The notes: generated by a model not told the origin, from the letters alone. Positions 37,831 to 52,170 are shown, counted from the stretch's first letter. The stretch: 64,000 nt of DNA from Nothopassalora personata (GCA_033816765.1 CM066289.1:2170001-2234000); one strand, 5' to 3'. Numbers and translations are program-made.

Positions 37831-39079
37831 GAGACATCGACTATACTTAGGAAGTAGAGGAGGGAGCCGGTAAAGAAAGTACGAAGCCTCTCCTAGACCC
37901 CTCGTAAGGATAAGGAGGATACTATAGGTAGCTATTCGAACTATAGAACTAGCTATAACAGTTTAAGGAAACATGCTAATAAACACTTAAAGAACTCCGA
38001 TAAGAGTAAGATAACCTCGACGATACACTAGACTAGATCGACGTCTAGATACACCTCGATAGAGAAGATATTAATCTTATAGTAACTAAAGAACACGACA
38101 AACTCTATAAACGATAGTAGGAGGTTACGAACGAGATTAATCGATAAGAGAAGAGAGAGTTTAGTATAATAGTACAAAGAGTCGGCTACGAGATTAATTG
38201 CGAATCTCGAAATAGTTATAGAAGCCTTTATTAGCGATTCTATTACTAAGACTCGTGTTAAGTTCACTACTCCGCTAAGACGGGAGTAGGGTATTAGCCT
38301 CGATAGCCGCAAGGAACCCTAGAAGCTACGTATAGGTAAAACGCTAAGCTTTACGAAGGAGATATCGATAAATCCTACTTTAACGATAAGGATAAGGAAA
38401 ACTAGGACCCGGGATAGAATAGATCGTAGTTACTAGAACTACTAGAGAAAAGCTAGACAAAACCCGAGTCGGACCTAGAAGATATCTAAGAAGAATAGGA
38501 TCCGGAAGAATTAAGTAAAGAAGATTCCTCCGAAGGAGAAGAGAGCGACACTAACGACGATAACAAACAACTTACCTTTACGGTAGACGTACCTAAGAAA
38601 CTATACGACATAATTGTCTACCTATAGAGAAGGTACGAGGAATTCCTACTAAAGATATTAGGACAACGAATACTATACCCTTACGAGTTTAATAAGACTC
38701 TCGACACGCTACGCGTAACAACTTAGGGCTACCCAATTATCGACGTTCGAGAAAAACTTACTATAGTAGTTACTAAACGACTACCTATAGGAAGTAAGAT
38801 TATAGAGAAAGGATACCTTATACCGTTAGGAACATTTATATTAAACGAATTACGTAATATATTGCAATACGCACGCGTACTCTACTTAGAAACGTAATAG
38901 ATCTAGGAACGTTAACGAATATAAGTATAGATATAGAAAGGCTCGCGCTAGGTTTAAGCGGAGGCCTTAAGACACGAAGTACGACGCTCCTTATACGAAT
39001 AGGGAAAAGGATTAACTCCCTAGGAATAAGCGACCGAAGGGAGTTATACGACATAGAAAATGCTTAGGCATTAATAATA

Positions 39080-39405
39080 GTGTTTCGAATAAAGATTATC
39101 GTTAACGGGTATCGAACATATACTATAATAGATTTCGAAGCGAGCGGGAATTTTGCCTCCGAATTATTCGTTAAACAATACGGGCTAGCTACCCGTAGAA
39201 AGAAAGAGGGTTATAAATTAATCGCGGTAGACGGATTATCCTTACCTAGTATAGAGCGCGAGACGATACCGCTACTACTTATAATCTAATAGTACTACGA
39301 GGAGATTACCTTAGATATTACTAACATAGCTAGTTATAACATTGTACTTAGTACGCCTTAGTTAAGAAAGTATAACCTAGTAATCGACTAGACAATAGAA
39401 GTACT
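39080..39405 (+). pseudogene. Degraded pol, protease part (X2)
   Basis: A short open frame (39080-39289) encodes the retropepsin start, where DxGAxGNF reads DFEASGNF, followed by stop-containing sequence. The copia element cuts the gene at 39405, and pol continues at 45025. Confidence 0.65.
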
Positions 39406-39652
39406 TGTTAAGATGTAGCATCTTAGGGGGAGCTAACAGTTAGGTTGTGATCTAATAGCCTAAGGCATCTACGATAACTTAGCTTATCGGAAGACACCTT
39501 CTCTCCCCTTTAGCTTAGATAGACATCTAACACAATCAACACATTGGTTCCTAATATATTGCTGCATGCCCTATAGCTATTAGCTAGTTGAAGATTAATC
39601 TCTTACTCCACTCCGCTGCTAACTACGTATCCTGTTAGGTCTCAACTTAACA
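39406..39652 (+). repeat. 5' LTR of the copia element
   Basis: This 247-bp LTR pairs with 44773-45019. The few differences are A/G transitions, as RIP would produce. Confidence 0.92.
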
Positions 39653-39667
39653 GGTTATGAGCCCGGG
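39653..39667 (+). other. Half-tRNA primer site of the copia element
   Basis: GGTTATGAGCCCGGG directly follows the LTR. Its complement contains GGGCTCATAACC, which resembles the anticodon stem-loop of initiator tRNA-Met. Copia elements typically use this internal half-tRNA as primer. Confidence 0.65.
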
Positions 39668-40099
39668 TTTATGTAGGAGTAAGAGCAACCTATATCAGTA
39701 TAGGTTACTTGTATCCCTTACTATTATAGTAGAAAACATCTAGGAAGTAGAAGTCTACCCCATCTATCCTATTAAGGAGCTTAGTTTAATACTAAGTAAT
39801 AGGTAATCTAGAAAAGGACTCTATACGGCTTACTATAAGCCAATACCTTAAAGACACTCTATAGGCAGAACTGCATCGAGATACTATTAAGAAGGACTTC
39901 AAGTAAGTCATTTAGAACTCTACTAGGAGAGACAGACCTATGTCCTAGCTCCGAGACTACACCGCTCTTTCTTTACCCTACTAAGTAGGCCTTAGTATCT
40001 ATACCTACGAACCTTACTATTCTACACCAAAAGCCTCAGTAGGACCTAAGCTACGACTTTAAAGTATATACACCTTGTTTCATTATATTCAATTCATTA

Positions 40100-43000
40100 T
40101 AGACTCACACTAAGAGAAAGGAGAAGAGAAGGGAACTAAAATCCCAATTCTTAGGAGAGACAATTAGAAGAGATAGTTCAACCTTTAGAGATACAAGATA
40201 GAGAGCTAGTTAGCATTCTTTGCAATTAATAACCTGTTAGAAGTGTTATTTAACAACATTAAGGGCAAGAACCTAAAACTCTAGGAAGAGACTAAGATTA
40301 AAGAGATTCTTAATACACTAACATAGACAAAACAAAATGTAGCTTACTGCTTTAGTATCCTAAGTAGGATTATAGAAGAAGATAAATTTAAGCTTAAGGG
40401 CTCTTACGAATCTAGAAAAGCTACTAAGATATAGGTACATCTCTAGAATAAGTATAGCTAGGTGTTGCTAACCTATATACATAAGCTTATAAAACAGTTT
40501 GTGAACTTTGAGATAAGTGAAGAGTTTACTATTAGATCTGCATAGGCACACCTAGTGTCTCTTAGAAGGAGGATTGCTAATGTTGACCTAGAGGGCTAGC
40601 ACTATAGGAAAGCTAATATAAGAATAACCTAGCTTTTAAGCTTACTACCACCTAACTACTATATAGCTAGGGATACCATTATAGCTTAGCTAAAGATGGA
40701 TTATAAAAGGACCTTAAAGATCCTTAAAGCTTAAGAGGCTAGATTGAATCCCTCTAAGGCTAAGTATAGTATAGCAGCCACCTAGGTTAGGCCCTTAGGT
40801 TAGGTAAGATTACTTTCCTGCCTTCTCTATAAGAAGGACTATCTTATTAAGGACTGCCCTAGTCTCTCTAAGGCAAAGAAGGTCCTTAGATCTCATTCCT
40901 AAGCACTATCCTCCTAGAATGCAACACATATTAAGAAGAGAAGATCTCTACCACTATCTTTAAGAAGAACACTAAGAGAGAAGTCCTCTATAGAGGAACT
41001 TAAGAAAATGGTAAAGAAACTTAGCTCTAACATACTATCACTCTAGAAGAACTAGGCCTAGTCTCCTTCCTCTAAAACAAGGAAGACTAGGAAAGGTGTC
41101 TCTACCTAAGAGCTACCTAACTTATGCAACTTATCCTAGAAGACAATGTCTAATAATAATAAGTATAATAAAGTAGCTCACTTAACTACAGAAGTCTAAG
41201 GCAAGTTCCCCTTATTAGAGTAGTTACTTAATTCTTATGCTTCATCCTATATAACTAACTAGAACTGCCTCTTTAGATCTATAACTCCCTTAATAAAGAA
41301 GAAATGGATCAAAGTAGGAGGTAGGCATTTGTTAGCTACTTATATTAGGACTATAGAGATAAGTAGGAGATCTAGTAGGAAAGTTGTTTTAGAAGATGTT
41401 CTACTTATACCTAAGCTAGGGGTGAACCTAGTTTCTTAGAACTAGTTTAGCAAGCAGTTTAGTGTCTAACCTCCTTTATTTTCTCTTGTATCCCCCTCTA
41501 GCTAAACTGTTGTCTAGACAAGGCTTCTTAGGGGGGTTCCATTCATTAATGAGATTTCTCCTCTACTATAAGAAAGGGCACATTACTCATTATATGCACT
41601 ACTAATAGAGAATGCCTTTGTAACTACTAAATTAGAGACTGACCTAAAACAGTAGGAGCTTTAGTATAGAAGATTTACACACTTTAGGAAGAACTTGCTC
41701 TAGAATCTTTATAAGGTAATAGACTTAAAAGAACCTATTCCTATTCCTAGGGATGGCTTCTACTAGTATAGAGTGTGTTTAATAGTAAAGATAAATAAGT
41801 ACAAAGGCAAAGTTACTAAGAGAAGACCTAAAAGACTTGCCCTTATATCCATTAATATATATAGTCTACTGCTAACATTAAGGCTAGGGTTCAAATACTA
41901 GCTTAAGATTGTTAACAACTTCTCTAGAAAAAAGTGGACCTGTTCTCTTAAGAAAAGAGAAGATGCTCTAGTTGCTCTCTAGAACTAGAAGATTAAGGTA
42001 GAGAGGAAATCATTAGCACAGTTAAAAGCAGTTAGGCTTAATAATGTAAGGGAACTTATTGCATTAGTTAAGCAGTAGGAGAAGGATTTAGGAATTAGGC
42101 TAGAGCATACTAAGGCATATAACTCGCTCTAAAATGGACTAGTTAAAAGGTTAATACAAACCTTAGAAGACTCTATAAGGGCAATACTTAAAGAGGCTAA
42201 GATGCTAATTAAATTCTAGCCTAAAGCACTAGAAGCCTAAAACTACATAAGGAACAAACTACTAAATAGTCTAGACTATAATAGGTTCAAGGTTTCACTA
42301 GATAAAGCCTTTAATGGTATTAAGCCAACTATTAACTATTTGAAGGTTTAGGGATGCAAAGCTATTGTCTATATAGACACAAGATCCTAGCCTTAATAGG
42401 CAAGAAGTAATAAACTAATAAATAGAGGTAAAGAAGCAGTGTTTATTAGATACGTTAAAAACACAGCTAAGGCCTAGCTCTTTTAGGAACTAGACATAAA
42501 AGCTGTGAAACAACACACATATATAGACTTCTTTAAGGACTAACGTAGAGGTAATATAGATCTTAATGTTACAAAATTGAATCTATTAAGCAATGCACTA
42601 GCTAGGAGACCCTTAGGGAGGCTAAGGAAGGACATATCCTTAGAGCAACCTGTTCACTATTTAATCATTTAGTAGAGTAGCCTAGTAATAGCCTAGCCAA
42701 GAAAGCTGTTTATACAACTTCCCTAGCCTCTACAGAATATAGGGGAATTTCAGAAAATCGATAAGCTAATTAAGATAAGCTTACTAGATCTCTAGGAAAA
42801 GAATATTACTAGGACACAAGTAACTACTCTTAGATTATCCCTTAGTAAGAGGAGGGCTAACTATAATATTAAGGGCTATAAATAGAAATAGAAAGCCCTA
42901 AGATCTATAGTCCCTATACCTAAACTAGCTACTAAAGTAGGAGAAGCAATAGACCTCTTAGAGAACCTTGCTGCTTACTACTAAGCTTTCTTTACAGCTA

Positions 43001-44750
43001 TACAATTAGTGGATAATTCAGTACTATAGGATAGTAAATTCCTAGAAGAAGTTAAGAAGATAGCCTTTATAGTAACTATAGAAGTTATTATACACAAGCA
43101 AGAGATCCTAATTCTAAAGTCCTATAAGGATGCTATAAATAACAAGAAATAGGGACACCTTTAGAAGGAAGCAATCTAGAAGGAGCTAGATGCTCTATAG
43201 AGCAATAACACCTAGGAGAATGCTATTCTACTAAAAGGAGCAAACTTAGTTACGTTAAGATAGGTCTTTAATGTTAAAAGAAGCATTAGTAGAGCTATTA
43301 AAAAGTTTAAGGCTAGGCTAGTTATAAGAGGCTTTTTATAGAAGTTTAGTGTTAACTTTATAGAGACATTTGCGCCTATAGTTAGACATAACACCCTTAG
43401 GGTGTTTATAGCTATTGTATGTAAGAAGGATCTCTATCTTCACTAAGTGGATATAAACAATGCGTTCATAGAAAGCACCCTCTATAAAGACATCTTTATG
43501 TTACTACTACTAGGAGTTGAGCTTCTACTAAACATAGTGTTTAAGATCCTTAAAAGCTTATATAGACTTAAGCAAGCAGCTAGAGATTAGAATCAACTCT
43601 ATGTATTAAAGCTTAGAGAGATTAGATTCATATAGTTAGAGGTGGATCTATGCCTACTTATTTATAAGGAAAAAGAGATCATAATTCTTACATATGTAGA
43701 TAACATTCCAATTGCTACACTAAAGTTAATAGATGTTCTCTAGTTTAAAAGAGAACTTAGTAAAGTCTTTAAGATTAAAGATCTTAGTGAACCTAAAAAG
43801 ATCCTTAGTATAAGAGTCATAAGGGACAGGAGGAGAGGAATCCTAAAACTTAACTAGGGACACTTTGTTAGGGACAACCTTACTAAGATAGGGATAAACT
43901 ATAAGAAGGCAGTACCTATACACTTACCTATAGACAGCTATAAGGCTCTTAAACCTTCAAGCCACATAGATAAGAGGTATAACAAGGTAGAGTACTAAAG
44001 TATTAATAGTACATAGATGTAGCTAGTAACAATTACAAAGCTAGACATTGCTTTTGCCCTAGGAAGGATAAGCTCATTTATAAGTAACCTATCCGCCTAC
44101 TACATAAAGGCTTTAAAGAAGATTACAAGATATCTAAGGTTATATCCTAATCTTAGCCTTATCTTCTCTAGGCATAGAGAAGGATGCCTAGTTAGATACT
44201 GTAACTCTAATTATGCAATAGACAAAGTAGATAGAGTCTCTATCCTTAGGTATGTCTTCTTCCTCTATAGGGCACCAGTCTCCTAGATAAGCAAGAAGCA
44301 AAAGTCTATAGCAACATCTACAATAGAAGCTAAATACATAGCCATAAATGCATGTGCAAAGCAATCCCAATTCCTAGCTTCACTGCTAAGGGAGATAGAC
44401 TGTCTAGAGTTAGTGGGAGACTGTTCCCATTAACTAAGGATTACTAGAAACTAGGAGACTGTGTTAAGCTTAAGACCAGTCTAATTAAGAGGTAATAACT
44501 AAGCTGCCCTTGCCCTAGTAAGGGATGCACATGTTTATGACAAGTTAAAGTACATTGACATTGCCTATAATGCTATTAGGAAACTTTAGTAGAGAAGGCT
44601 TATTACTATTAAGTATACCCTAACATCTAAGATAGTTGTAGATGGGTTCATAAAGCTAAAGACTAGTCCACACTTCTAGAGGTTTATAAGCTAGCTTAAC
44701 CTATGATAGAGGTCCAAATACTACTAATAGGAGAAGAGTAGACTATAACC
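40100..44750 (+). pseudogene. Degraded copia Gag-Pol polyprotein
   Basis: The plus-strand reading, with many stops, follows a copia polyprotein: gag, integrase (motif AYNSL-x-NGLVKR near 42120-42150), RT (INNAFIESTLYKDIFM near 43460 and YVDNI near 43695, where YVDDI is expected), and RNase H (STIEAKYIAINA near 44320). The Asp-to-Asn change in the RT active site fits a G-to-A transition. It is not functional. Confidence 0.85.
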
Positions 44751-44772
44751 TCCTATGTGAGATAAGTAGGAG

Positions 44773-45019
44773 TGTTAAGATGTAGCATCTTAGGGGGAGC
44801 TAACAGTTAGGTTGTGATCTAATAGCCTAAGGCATCTACGATGACTTAGCTTGTCGGAAGACACCTTCTCTCCCCTTTAGCTTAGATAGACATCTAACAC
44901 AATCAACACATTGGTTCCTAATATATTGCTGCATGCCCTATAGCTATTAGCTAGTTGAAGATTGATCTCTTACTCCACTCCGCTACTAACTACGTATCCT
45001 GTTAGGTCTCGACTTAACA
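44773..45019 (+). repeat. 3' LTR of the copia element
   Basis: This is the partner of 39406-39652. A purine-rich run (GAGATAAGTAGGAG) precedes it. Confidence 0.92.
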
Positions 45020-45024
45020 GTACT

Positions 45025-48000
45025 TAGATTTAAACAATACGATTACGTTATCGCTATTAAACCTACGTAGCGGTAGCGTTCGCTAGTAGATAAGGTAAGA
45101 TAGCTAAATAGAACATAGCTTATACCGAATAGAAGGACTATAGAACTACCTTCGACTAGGATAGACATCGACTTAGGGTAGTTAGGTTACGATATTACCG
45201 GAACGGATAGAAGTAACGTACTATTAAGAATGTCTACTTCGGAACTAGATATCCCTTAGGAATATCGTAAATAGTTACGACTATTCCGAGAAGAGGAAGG
45301 TAAGGACGCCTTACCTAGACACGTACTATAGGATTATAAGATAAACATTTAGCTAGGAAAAGAGCCTCTATAGGGACTCCTATACTAAATGTCCGAAAAA
45401 GAGCTCTAAACCCTACAAGAATAGCTAAAGGAGAAGCTAGTAAAAGGATAGATATAGCGATCTACCTTAAGCGTAGGAACTCTATATATGTTCGTTCTAA
45501 AACTAAACGGGAAACTACGACTCGTACAAGACTATCGAAAGTTAAACGAGATTACGATTAAAAACCGATATCTACTACTAAACATTAAAGAAGTATAAGA
45601 TAGATTAACCGGATCTAACTAGTACACGAAGATTAATCTACGAGATGCCTTCTATACTATCCGCATAGTAGAAGGAGAAGAATAGAAAACCACTTTTAGG
45701 ATAAGATACGGACTCTACAAATTCTTAGTTATGCTAATAGGGCTAACTAACGCACCCGCATCCTACTAGGACCTTATTAACGAAACACTTAGAGACCTAC
45801 TCGACGTATATGTTATTGTATATATAGACAATATACTAGTCTATACGAAAGGATCCCTCTAGGAATATACTAAGCGAGTCTAGGACGTATTTAAACGGGT
45901 TACGCGAGTAGGCTTCAAGACGGCACCCGAGAAATGCGAATTCTATAAGAAAGAAGTTAAGTTCTTAGGCTTTATTATTAGCACTATAAAAATATCTATC
46001 GACCCTATAAAGACATAATTAATTAGAGAATAGCTAGAACCTAAAACAGTTAAGGAAGTACAATTATTCCTTAGACTAGCTAACTACAACCGGGAATTCA
46101 TTAAGGATTATTTAAAGACAGCAGTACTAATAACGATACTTATAAGGAAAGACGCTAGCTAGAAATAGGGAAGAGAATAAGCCGATACGTTTAAGTAACT
46201 TAAGGAACAATGCGTATTAGCCCCTACGCTTCGACTATTCGATAGTAGTAAGGAAGTCTACATCGAGACCGACGCGTCTAATGTAGTAATAGGCGTATGT
46301 CTAATATAGACATACGATAGGAAAAGACACCCCGTAGCCTATTATTCCCGAAAAATGACTATAGCGGAACAGAACTATAACATCTATAATAAAGAGCTTC
46401 TAGCTATCGTTATAGCAATGTAATATTAGAGAGTGTATATCGAGGGCCTACCTAAGTTAACGATTCTTTTAGACTATATAAATCTTACGTACTTTACGAC
46501 GACGAAGGAACTAACCTAAAGATAAGCCCGCTAGTTAGAGCTACTTAGGTAATACAAGTTCGAAATTAAATACACTCTAGGAATAGAGAACGGCCGTGCC
46601 GATACACTAAGCTAAAGAAGCGACTATATAGAAGGAAAAGAACTAGTGTAATATAAAATACTTAAGACAACCCCCAACGGAAGTCTTAGTACTAACATAA
46701 GGGAATTTAATAATATCGTACGAATCCTAAACGATAAGGAAGAACAATTCCCTATATTGTAAGGAAGATATTAAGTACTAAAGGAACGAGAAGAAGAGTA
46801 CATACGTTAACATTACGACGAGCTGACATATAGACATCCTAGAACGATAAAAACAATAGACCTTATATAACGTAGCTTCTTATTCCTATAAATAAGATAG
46901 AAGGTATTACGCTAAATTAAACGATACGTACACTACTTATAAAATAAGGCTACTTAATACGCTAAGTACGGTCACCTAGAGTTTAGAACACTACTAACGA
47001 AACTATAGGACGAAGTTACGATAGACTTTATTACGAAACTCCTATTGTCAAACGATTAGGTTATAGGCTAAACATACGACATAATACTCGTTATAGTCGA
47101 TAGGCTTACGAAATACGTACACTTTATTCCTACATTAGAAACATACACTATAGAGTAGCTTAGATACCTTATACTAGATAGGCTAATCCGATACTACGGA
47201 TTCCTAGAAGTTTTCATTACGGATAGAGATAAATTGTTTACATTAAATTACTAGAAAACACTTATAGGAACGATCGGAATTAAGCATAAGCTATCTATAG
47301 CATATTATCTAGAAACCGATAGATAAACGGAAAGAGTAAACTAAACGCTAGAATAATACCTACGGCACTACATTAACTACACGTAAGACAATTAGGTTTT
47401 ACTACTACCTATAGCATAGATTACACTAAACAACTATAAATTAGAGACAAATTTAACGACGCTATTCTACGCGAACTTTAGTAAAGATCCTAACCTATTC
47501 GGAACACCTAAATCCTACCTATAGGCCGAGAGAGTAATCGTAACGACGGATACTCTTAAGGAAGTGCATAAAAAAGCACGTAAGACGATCGAAGATATAT
47601 AATAAAAACTGTCTTAATAACGATAAAACATAATAAAAATAGCACCTCTACTTAAAGAGGGGGATAAGGTCTACCTCCTTATAAAAAACTTAAGAACGAG
47701 AAGATAGACTAAGAAACTAGATTACGTTAAGGTCGGACTATTTTTAGTTAAGAAAGTTATTAGACTAGTTAACTACCGCCTACGACTACTACCTAACGCA
47801 AAAATTCACCTAGTCTTCTATATCTCTAAACTAGAACCTATAGACGCCGAAACACCTTACTAAGAGAGCTTCTATTTCGAACCGGAAGTAGGAAACGAAT
47901 TTAAAGTCGAAAAAATCCTAGATAAGAGAGGTTAGAGATACCTTATTAAATAGAAAAGATACGATAAATTAGAAAATACCTAGAAACTAAAGGAAAACCT

Positions 48001-48045
48001 ACGAAACTGTTAATAAAAGATCTAGGAATATTAGAAAAGGAAACA
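45025..48045 (+). pseudogene. Degraded pol, RT to chromodomain (X2)
   Basis: This continues X2 pol: RT (near 45450-45860), RNase H (near 46255-46420), integrase (near 46850-47480), GPF block and chromodomain (near 47900-48010, KILDKRG ... YLIK). It is co-linear with X1 and X3 pol. Stops of RIP type occur throughout. Confidence 0.75.
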
Positions 48046-48104
48046 TACCCTTACGAAGAAGACGGCTAAGCTACCGACGGTACCGTCTCGCTAGAAGGAG
48101 AGAG

Positions 48105-48614
48105 CTAGAAGTCATCCGGAAGACCTTCGATAGTACTCTAGGTCTAAGGAGATAAGGATAGATTAGGAGTACTAGGATCCGCGTCTACGATAGCGTACTC
48201 CTACACCTCTAGATCCTCGTCTAATAATAACCGATCCTCTAACGAACGACCCTCCGTAACCTTCTAGTTAACCGCATCTAACTACTTACGAAGGCGCTCT
48301 TCTTTCGTATACGCCTCTATTAAGGCATCCTACCTTTTACTAAGAATTCTCTTTGCGGTATCTAATTCCCGTAACAATTTCTTCCGCTAAAGCGATAAGC
48401 GCTTCTATTCGCCCTCGGTTACCCTCGCATTACAACTCTTTAGATTTCGCTACTAACACTCGGAACACCGACTAGACGAGATGTGTACCTTATATACGCG
48501 GCCCTCCTTTTAATAAGAATTATACGGACGTATTACGATATTACCGTTACGGAAAATTTGCTAGGCTTTCTTCTTATAGCGAGGGGTAGATTTAGACTAG
48601 GAGGAAGAAGACAT
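48105..48614 (-). pseudogene. Antisense ORF downstream of pol (X2): Cys-containing coiled-coil protein
   Basis: This 170-codon frame on the strand opposite to pol begins with MSSSS, carries RCSEC and a further Cys, then a charged coiled coil (KRLSL, LRELDTAKRILSKR), and ends in PDDF. Only TAG/TAA stops interrupt it. It takes the same position as the antisense ORFs in X1, X3 and Z. Function unknown. Confidence 0.55.
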
Positions 48615-48689
48615 CGTTATAAGACACGAGGAGGAAATACGACACGACTTATAAAGCTCTAGGATAGAGCTAGACTAAAAGGGGGATAG

Positions 48690-49148
48690 TGTTACGGTTC
48701 TAATCTAGGGCTAAAGGAAGCTAACTAATTAGACCCGTATAGCTAACGGATGCTTCCGACCGAGAGATACTCTCTCGCCCGTAGGAATAAAACTAAGGAA
48801 CTAAGAGAGTAACTAAAGTAATCTCCTTAATCTCTCTAATCTCTATAATCTCGAGAGAGTATAGAGAGTATAGAGAGTATAGGAAATATAGAGAGCAAAA
48901 CGCTCTATCTCCTTTATATTTAGGAACGCTAAGAATCCCTTATAGTTTCGAGGCGTTTAACTTACTGTTTAATATTACTATTTAGAATATACTATAACCT
49001 AACCTCTACCTTACTACTACTTAGTCTCTACCAGACAAGATAGCTACTACTTTATTACTCTCCCTTAACTTCCTATCGGCCCGAGAACAAACCCGATTAA
49101 GCTTATCTTCTTAACTTGTAATATCATTAGGTTATACTAAACCTAACA
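48690..49148 (+). repeat. 3' LTR of X2
   Basis: This complete 459-bp LTR has ends TGTTACGG and CCTAACA. It matches the three fragments of the 5' LTR (12545-12637, 28966-29112, 36652-36823). A purine run with GGGGGATAG precedes it. Repeats of agagagtata lie near 48855-48890. Confidence 0.88.
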
Positions 49149-52040
49149 ATTTACTATCGAACTTATAAGGCTACTTAACGTAAGCCTATCGAACTAGTAC
49201 TACCTATAACGACTACGTACGTTAATAACAATTTATCTACCTAAGCTAAATAAGCTAGTAAACTTAACGGTAGGCTACTAACTAATTGCTTTACTTAATA
49301 CAATCGGTAAAGTAATAGAGAGCATTATAGCCGAGAGGCTATAGTACGCTTTTAAGACTAACTAGGTGCTACCGAAAGGCTACTTTAGAGGCCGTAAAGG
49401 ATACTTAGTTAATAAAGCATTATATAGCCTTATTAAACTAATAGCGTAAATATAGTAAGATAAAGGTAGAGCCTCCGCTCTAGTACTCGATATTAAGGGA
49501 GCCTTCGATTATGTCTCTTATTAACGGCTAATTTATAACCTTAAGAAGCAATAACTCGGCGGTAATATAGCTAGATAGATAGCGAGTTTCCTTAGCGGTA
49601 GACGTACTATACTTCGGCTACTAGACTATATAGTACCGGAGGCGGACATTTTAGTAGGTATATTATAAGGCTTACCGCTATTACTACCGCTTTTTATTAT
49701 CTTTAATGCTAATTTATTTAAAGAGATAGCGAGGGCGGGCCTTATATTAGTTAGATAGATAGACGATACTACTATCCTTATATAAGGTAAGACGGCGGCG
49801 GAGACTAAGGTAAAGCTCGAATTAGCTATAACGATTAGCGAACGATAGGCTTACTAATACGTAGCTCTATTTGCGCTAGCTAAGTTCTAGCTAATACACT
49901 TCTAGCCGCTAGGTACCTAAGTAGCTATAATTAATCGAGAATAGAACGCTTTTAAATTAATCTTTAATAGTATAACCATTAAACTATAAGACACGATTAA
50001 AGTACTTAGAGTAACGCTCGATTAAAGACTTAAGTTCTATACTTACCGAACCAAACTCGAATAAAAAGCGGAAAAGCGGCTACTAGTTCTTTAAGTATTA
50101 TATAAGTTAACGAAAGGGGTAGGGCTACTTATAGTTCGAAGGGCCTACCTAGTAACAATTAGACTATTAATTATATACGCGGCGTTAGTATAGTATAGGC
50201 TAGGCAAATAGGGCTTAAAGTAAATATACGACCTACTTAATAAGATCTAATACCGAGCCCTTATCTAAATAGTAGGAGCCTTTCGAACAATAGGTAAGGC
50301 TAGCCTAGAGATTAAACTATACGTTACGCCGCCGGACCTAGAAATTGAGTTAGTAGTTATATAAACTTTTATTTATATTATATCTAAAGGCTATAGCTAC
50401 TACCTCGTTAAGGTAATATTAGACGAAGATAGACAATAGGTTATACTATTAGCTAGCTAGAAAAGGGCATACCTCGTACTAGGAGGCTAACTACTACTTA
50501 AGCTTAAATAAGCCTTTATTAACTATCCTTAGGGTATATACCTAAAGACTTTTATTTAAGATACGATAGAAGCGGTAACGAGATAATACGAAGCTTTAAT
50601 TAAGCTACCTAGTATATATATATATACCGACGGCTCGCTTAAGAAAGATTAGAAGGGTAGCCGACTAGGATGCTTAGTAGTAATAATAGACGAAACAATC
50701 TAGGAATCTATGCCGCTTAGTACGTAAATACACTTATTATTGTTTTATACCGAGGCGTACGGTATACTACTAGTACTAATGACCGTTATAAGGCAAAACT
50801 TAATTAAACTAGTATATATCTATACGGACAATTAGGGCCTAGTAAAGTTAATTACGAACGTAACGGTATTAATTACGTAAGGGGCAATAGTAGACTTTTA
50901 CGTACTAAGATAGACTACCCCTTACCCGATTACTATCGTCTAGATACTAGGCTATATAGGCATACCTAGTAATAAACTAGCCGACTTACTCGCTAACGAG
51001 GTAGCGAATAGGGCAAAGTCCTATTAAAACTCGACGAAGACAATAACGTAGGTACTAGGCTATATAAAGGACGAATTAGCGAGAAAATAGAAGTAACGAT
51101 AGGCCGAGAACACGTACGGCCGTCTACTATTCCGCCTTTAGCTAGAACCGAGCAAATTTACACTCGTTAAATATAAGACGGCGAGCCGTTACTTAGGCTT
51201 AATTGTAACATAAGTAAGAACTAGCTTTATCTTGCTTAATGCCTACCTATATAAGATAGGCTACGTACCCTTACCGAGCTATAACTTTTACTAGACACCG
51301 GACGACCGAATAGATAAAGCTTACTAATAAACCGCCGCCTATATACTACTAACCTACCCTAGATTTATTAAGGAACGAGAAGATATATAAGCATTAATTA
51401 GCTAACGTATTACTAACTTACGAATTCTTCTTAGTAACCTAGTAATAGTTAATTACGTAGCTTAGATACTACTTAAGGTATAATGCCTTAAGTAATTTAG
51501 GGTAGTCGATATTAAACGAGAGGCCGAGCGTTTTACTAAAGCGGAGTATAAAGCTAACGGCGAACTTAACGAGCGTAGAGCTAGTAAGTTAGCTAAGCAA
51601 TAAGTAAAGAAGTAACTTATAACTAAGGCTATAACTCTCGCCGGACGAGTAGTTAGTTAAGTTATTAACTAATAACCTCGGGCCTAGCCTAACGGTATAT
51701 ATTATATAACTAAAGAGGTAGACCTCCCTCAAATATAGTACTAAAGCCGCGAGAGTAGCGAAGGCTATATACTTACCTAACTAACAATTTCGTAATAAAG
51801 ACATACTAGGGCACTATAAAGACTTAGAGAGACTATTAACTAAATAGATAATAGGCCCCTTATATAATTACCTATGCCGTAATATATACAACCCGAATAA
51901 ATAATGTAATAGAAGAATCGAACTAATAGCCTTACAGGAGCTACGCCCGGCTATTTACTCTCCTACTAACTAAACTAACCTAAGGCATTAAGGATTATAT
52001 AAGGGGAACCTAAGGCAATATACCTAAGATCGATTTTTAA
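49149..52040 (+). mobile_element. RIP-degraded Tad-like non-LTR retrotransposon, 3' part
   Basis: The plus-strand reading is a non-LTR reverse transcriptase: a YRLIALLNTIGK-like block near 49290, ALVLDIKGAFD near 49480, and an RT active-site region near 49760 (R-stop-IDDT). RNase H follows (YTDGSLK near 50630), then a C-terminal region with NAYLYKIGY near 51240. No LTR flanks it, and stops of RIP type occur throughout. X2 lies against its left side, so the 5' part is missing here. This is the oldest layer of the cluster. Confidence 0.8.
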
Positions 52041-52170
52041 AAGTAAAAATTTAATTAAGTAGATAGATTAAAGATTTCGTTAGAAATTCAATTAAGCATT
52101 TAATTAAGACGGGCCAAAATTTGATTAAGAATTTGATTAAGACTTAATAGGACGGTCAATCGATTTTAAT
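52041..52170. other. AT-rich junction between transposons and unique DNA
   Basis: The motif TTAATTAA/TTGATTAAG recurs every 10-20 bp. It may be the 3' end of the non-LTR element or a decayed repeat. After about 52170 the RIP bias ends sharply. Confidence 0.5.

Larger units (their letters stand above)
36824..39405 (+). mobile_element. RIP-degraded Ty3-type element X2, internal left part
   Basis: This holds the primer site, gag, linker and start of the protease of X2. The element continues at 45020 after a copia insertion and ends with its 3' LTR at 49148. It is homologous to 1-1780 of X1. The stretch 37831-39080 is an acidic linker with one short open frame and no recognised domain. Confidence 0.85.
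39406..45019 (+). mobile_element. Degraded Ty1/copia-type element
   Basis: This 5614-bp element has 247-bp LTRs (39406-39652, 44773-45019), TGTTA/TTAACA ends and the target duplication GTACT (39401-39405, 45020-45024). The LTRs differ at only a few positions, all transitions. The internal part is AT-rich and full of TAG/TAA stops. It was inserted into the protease-RT junction of X2. Confidence 0.93.
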
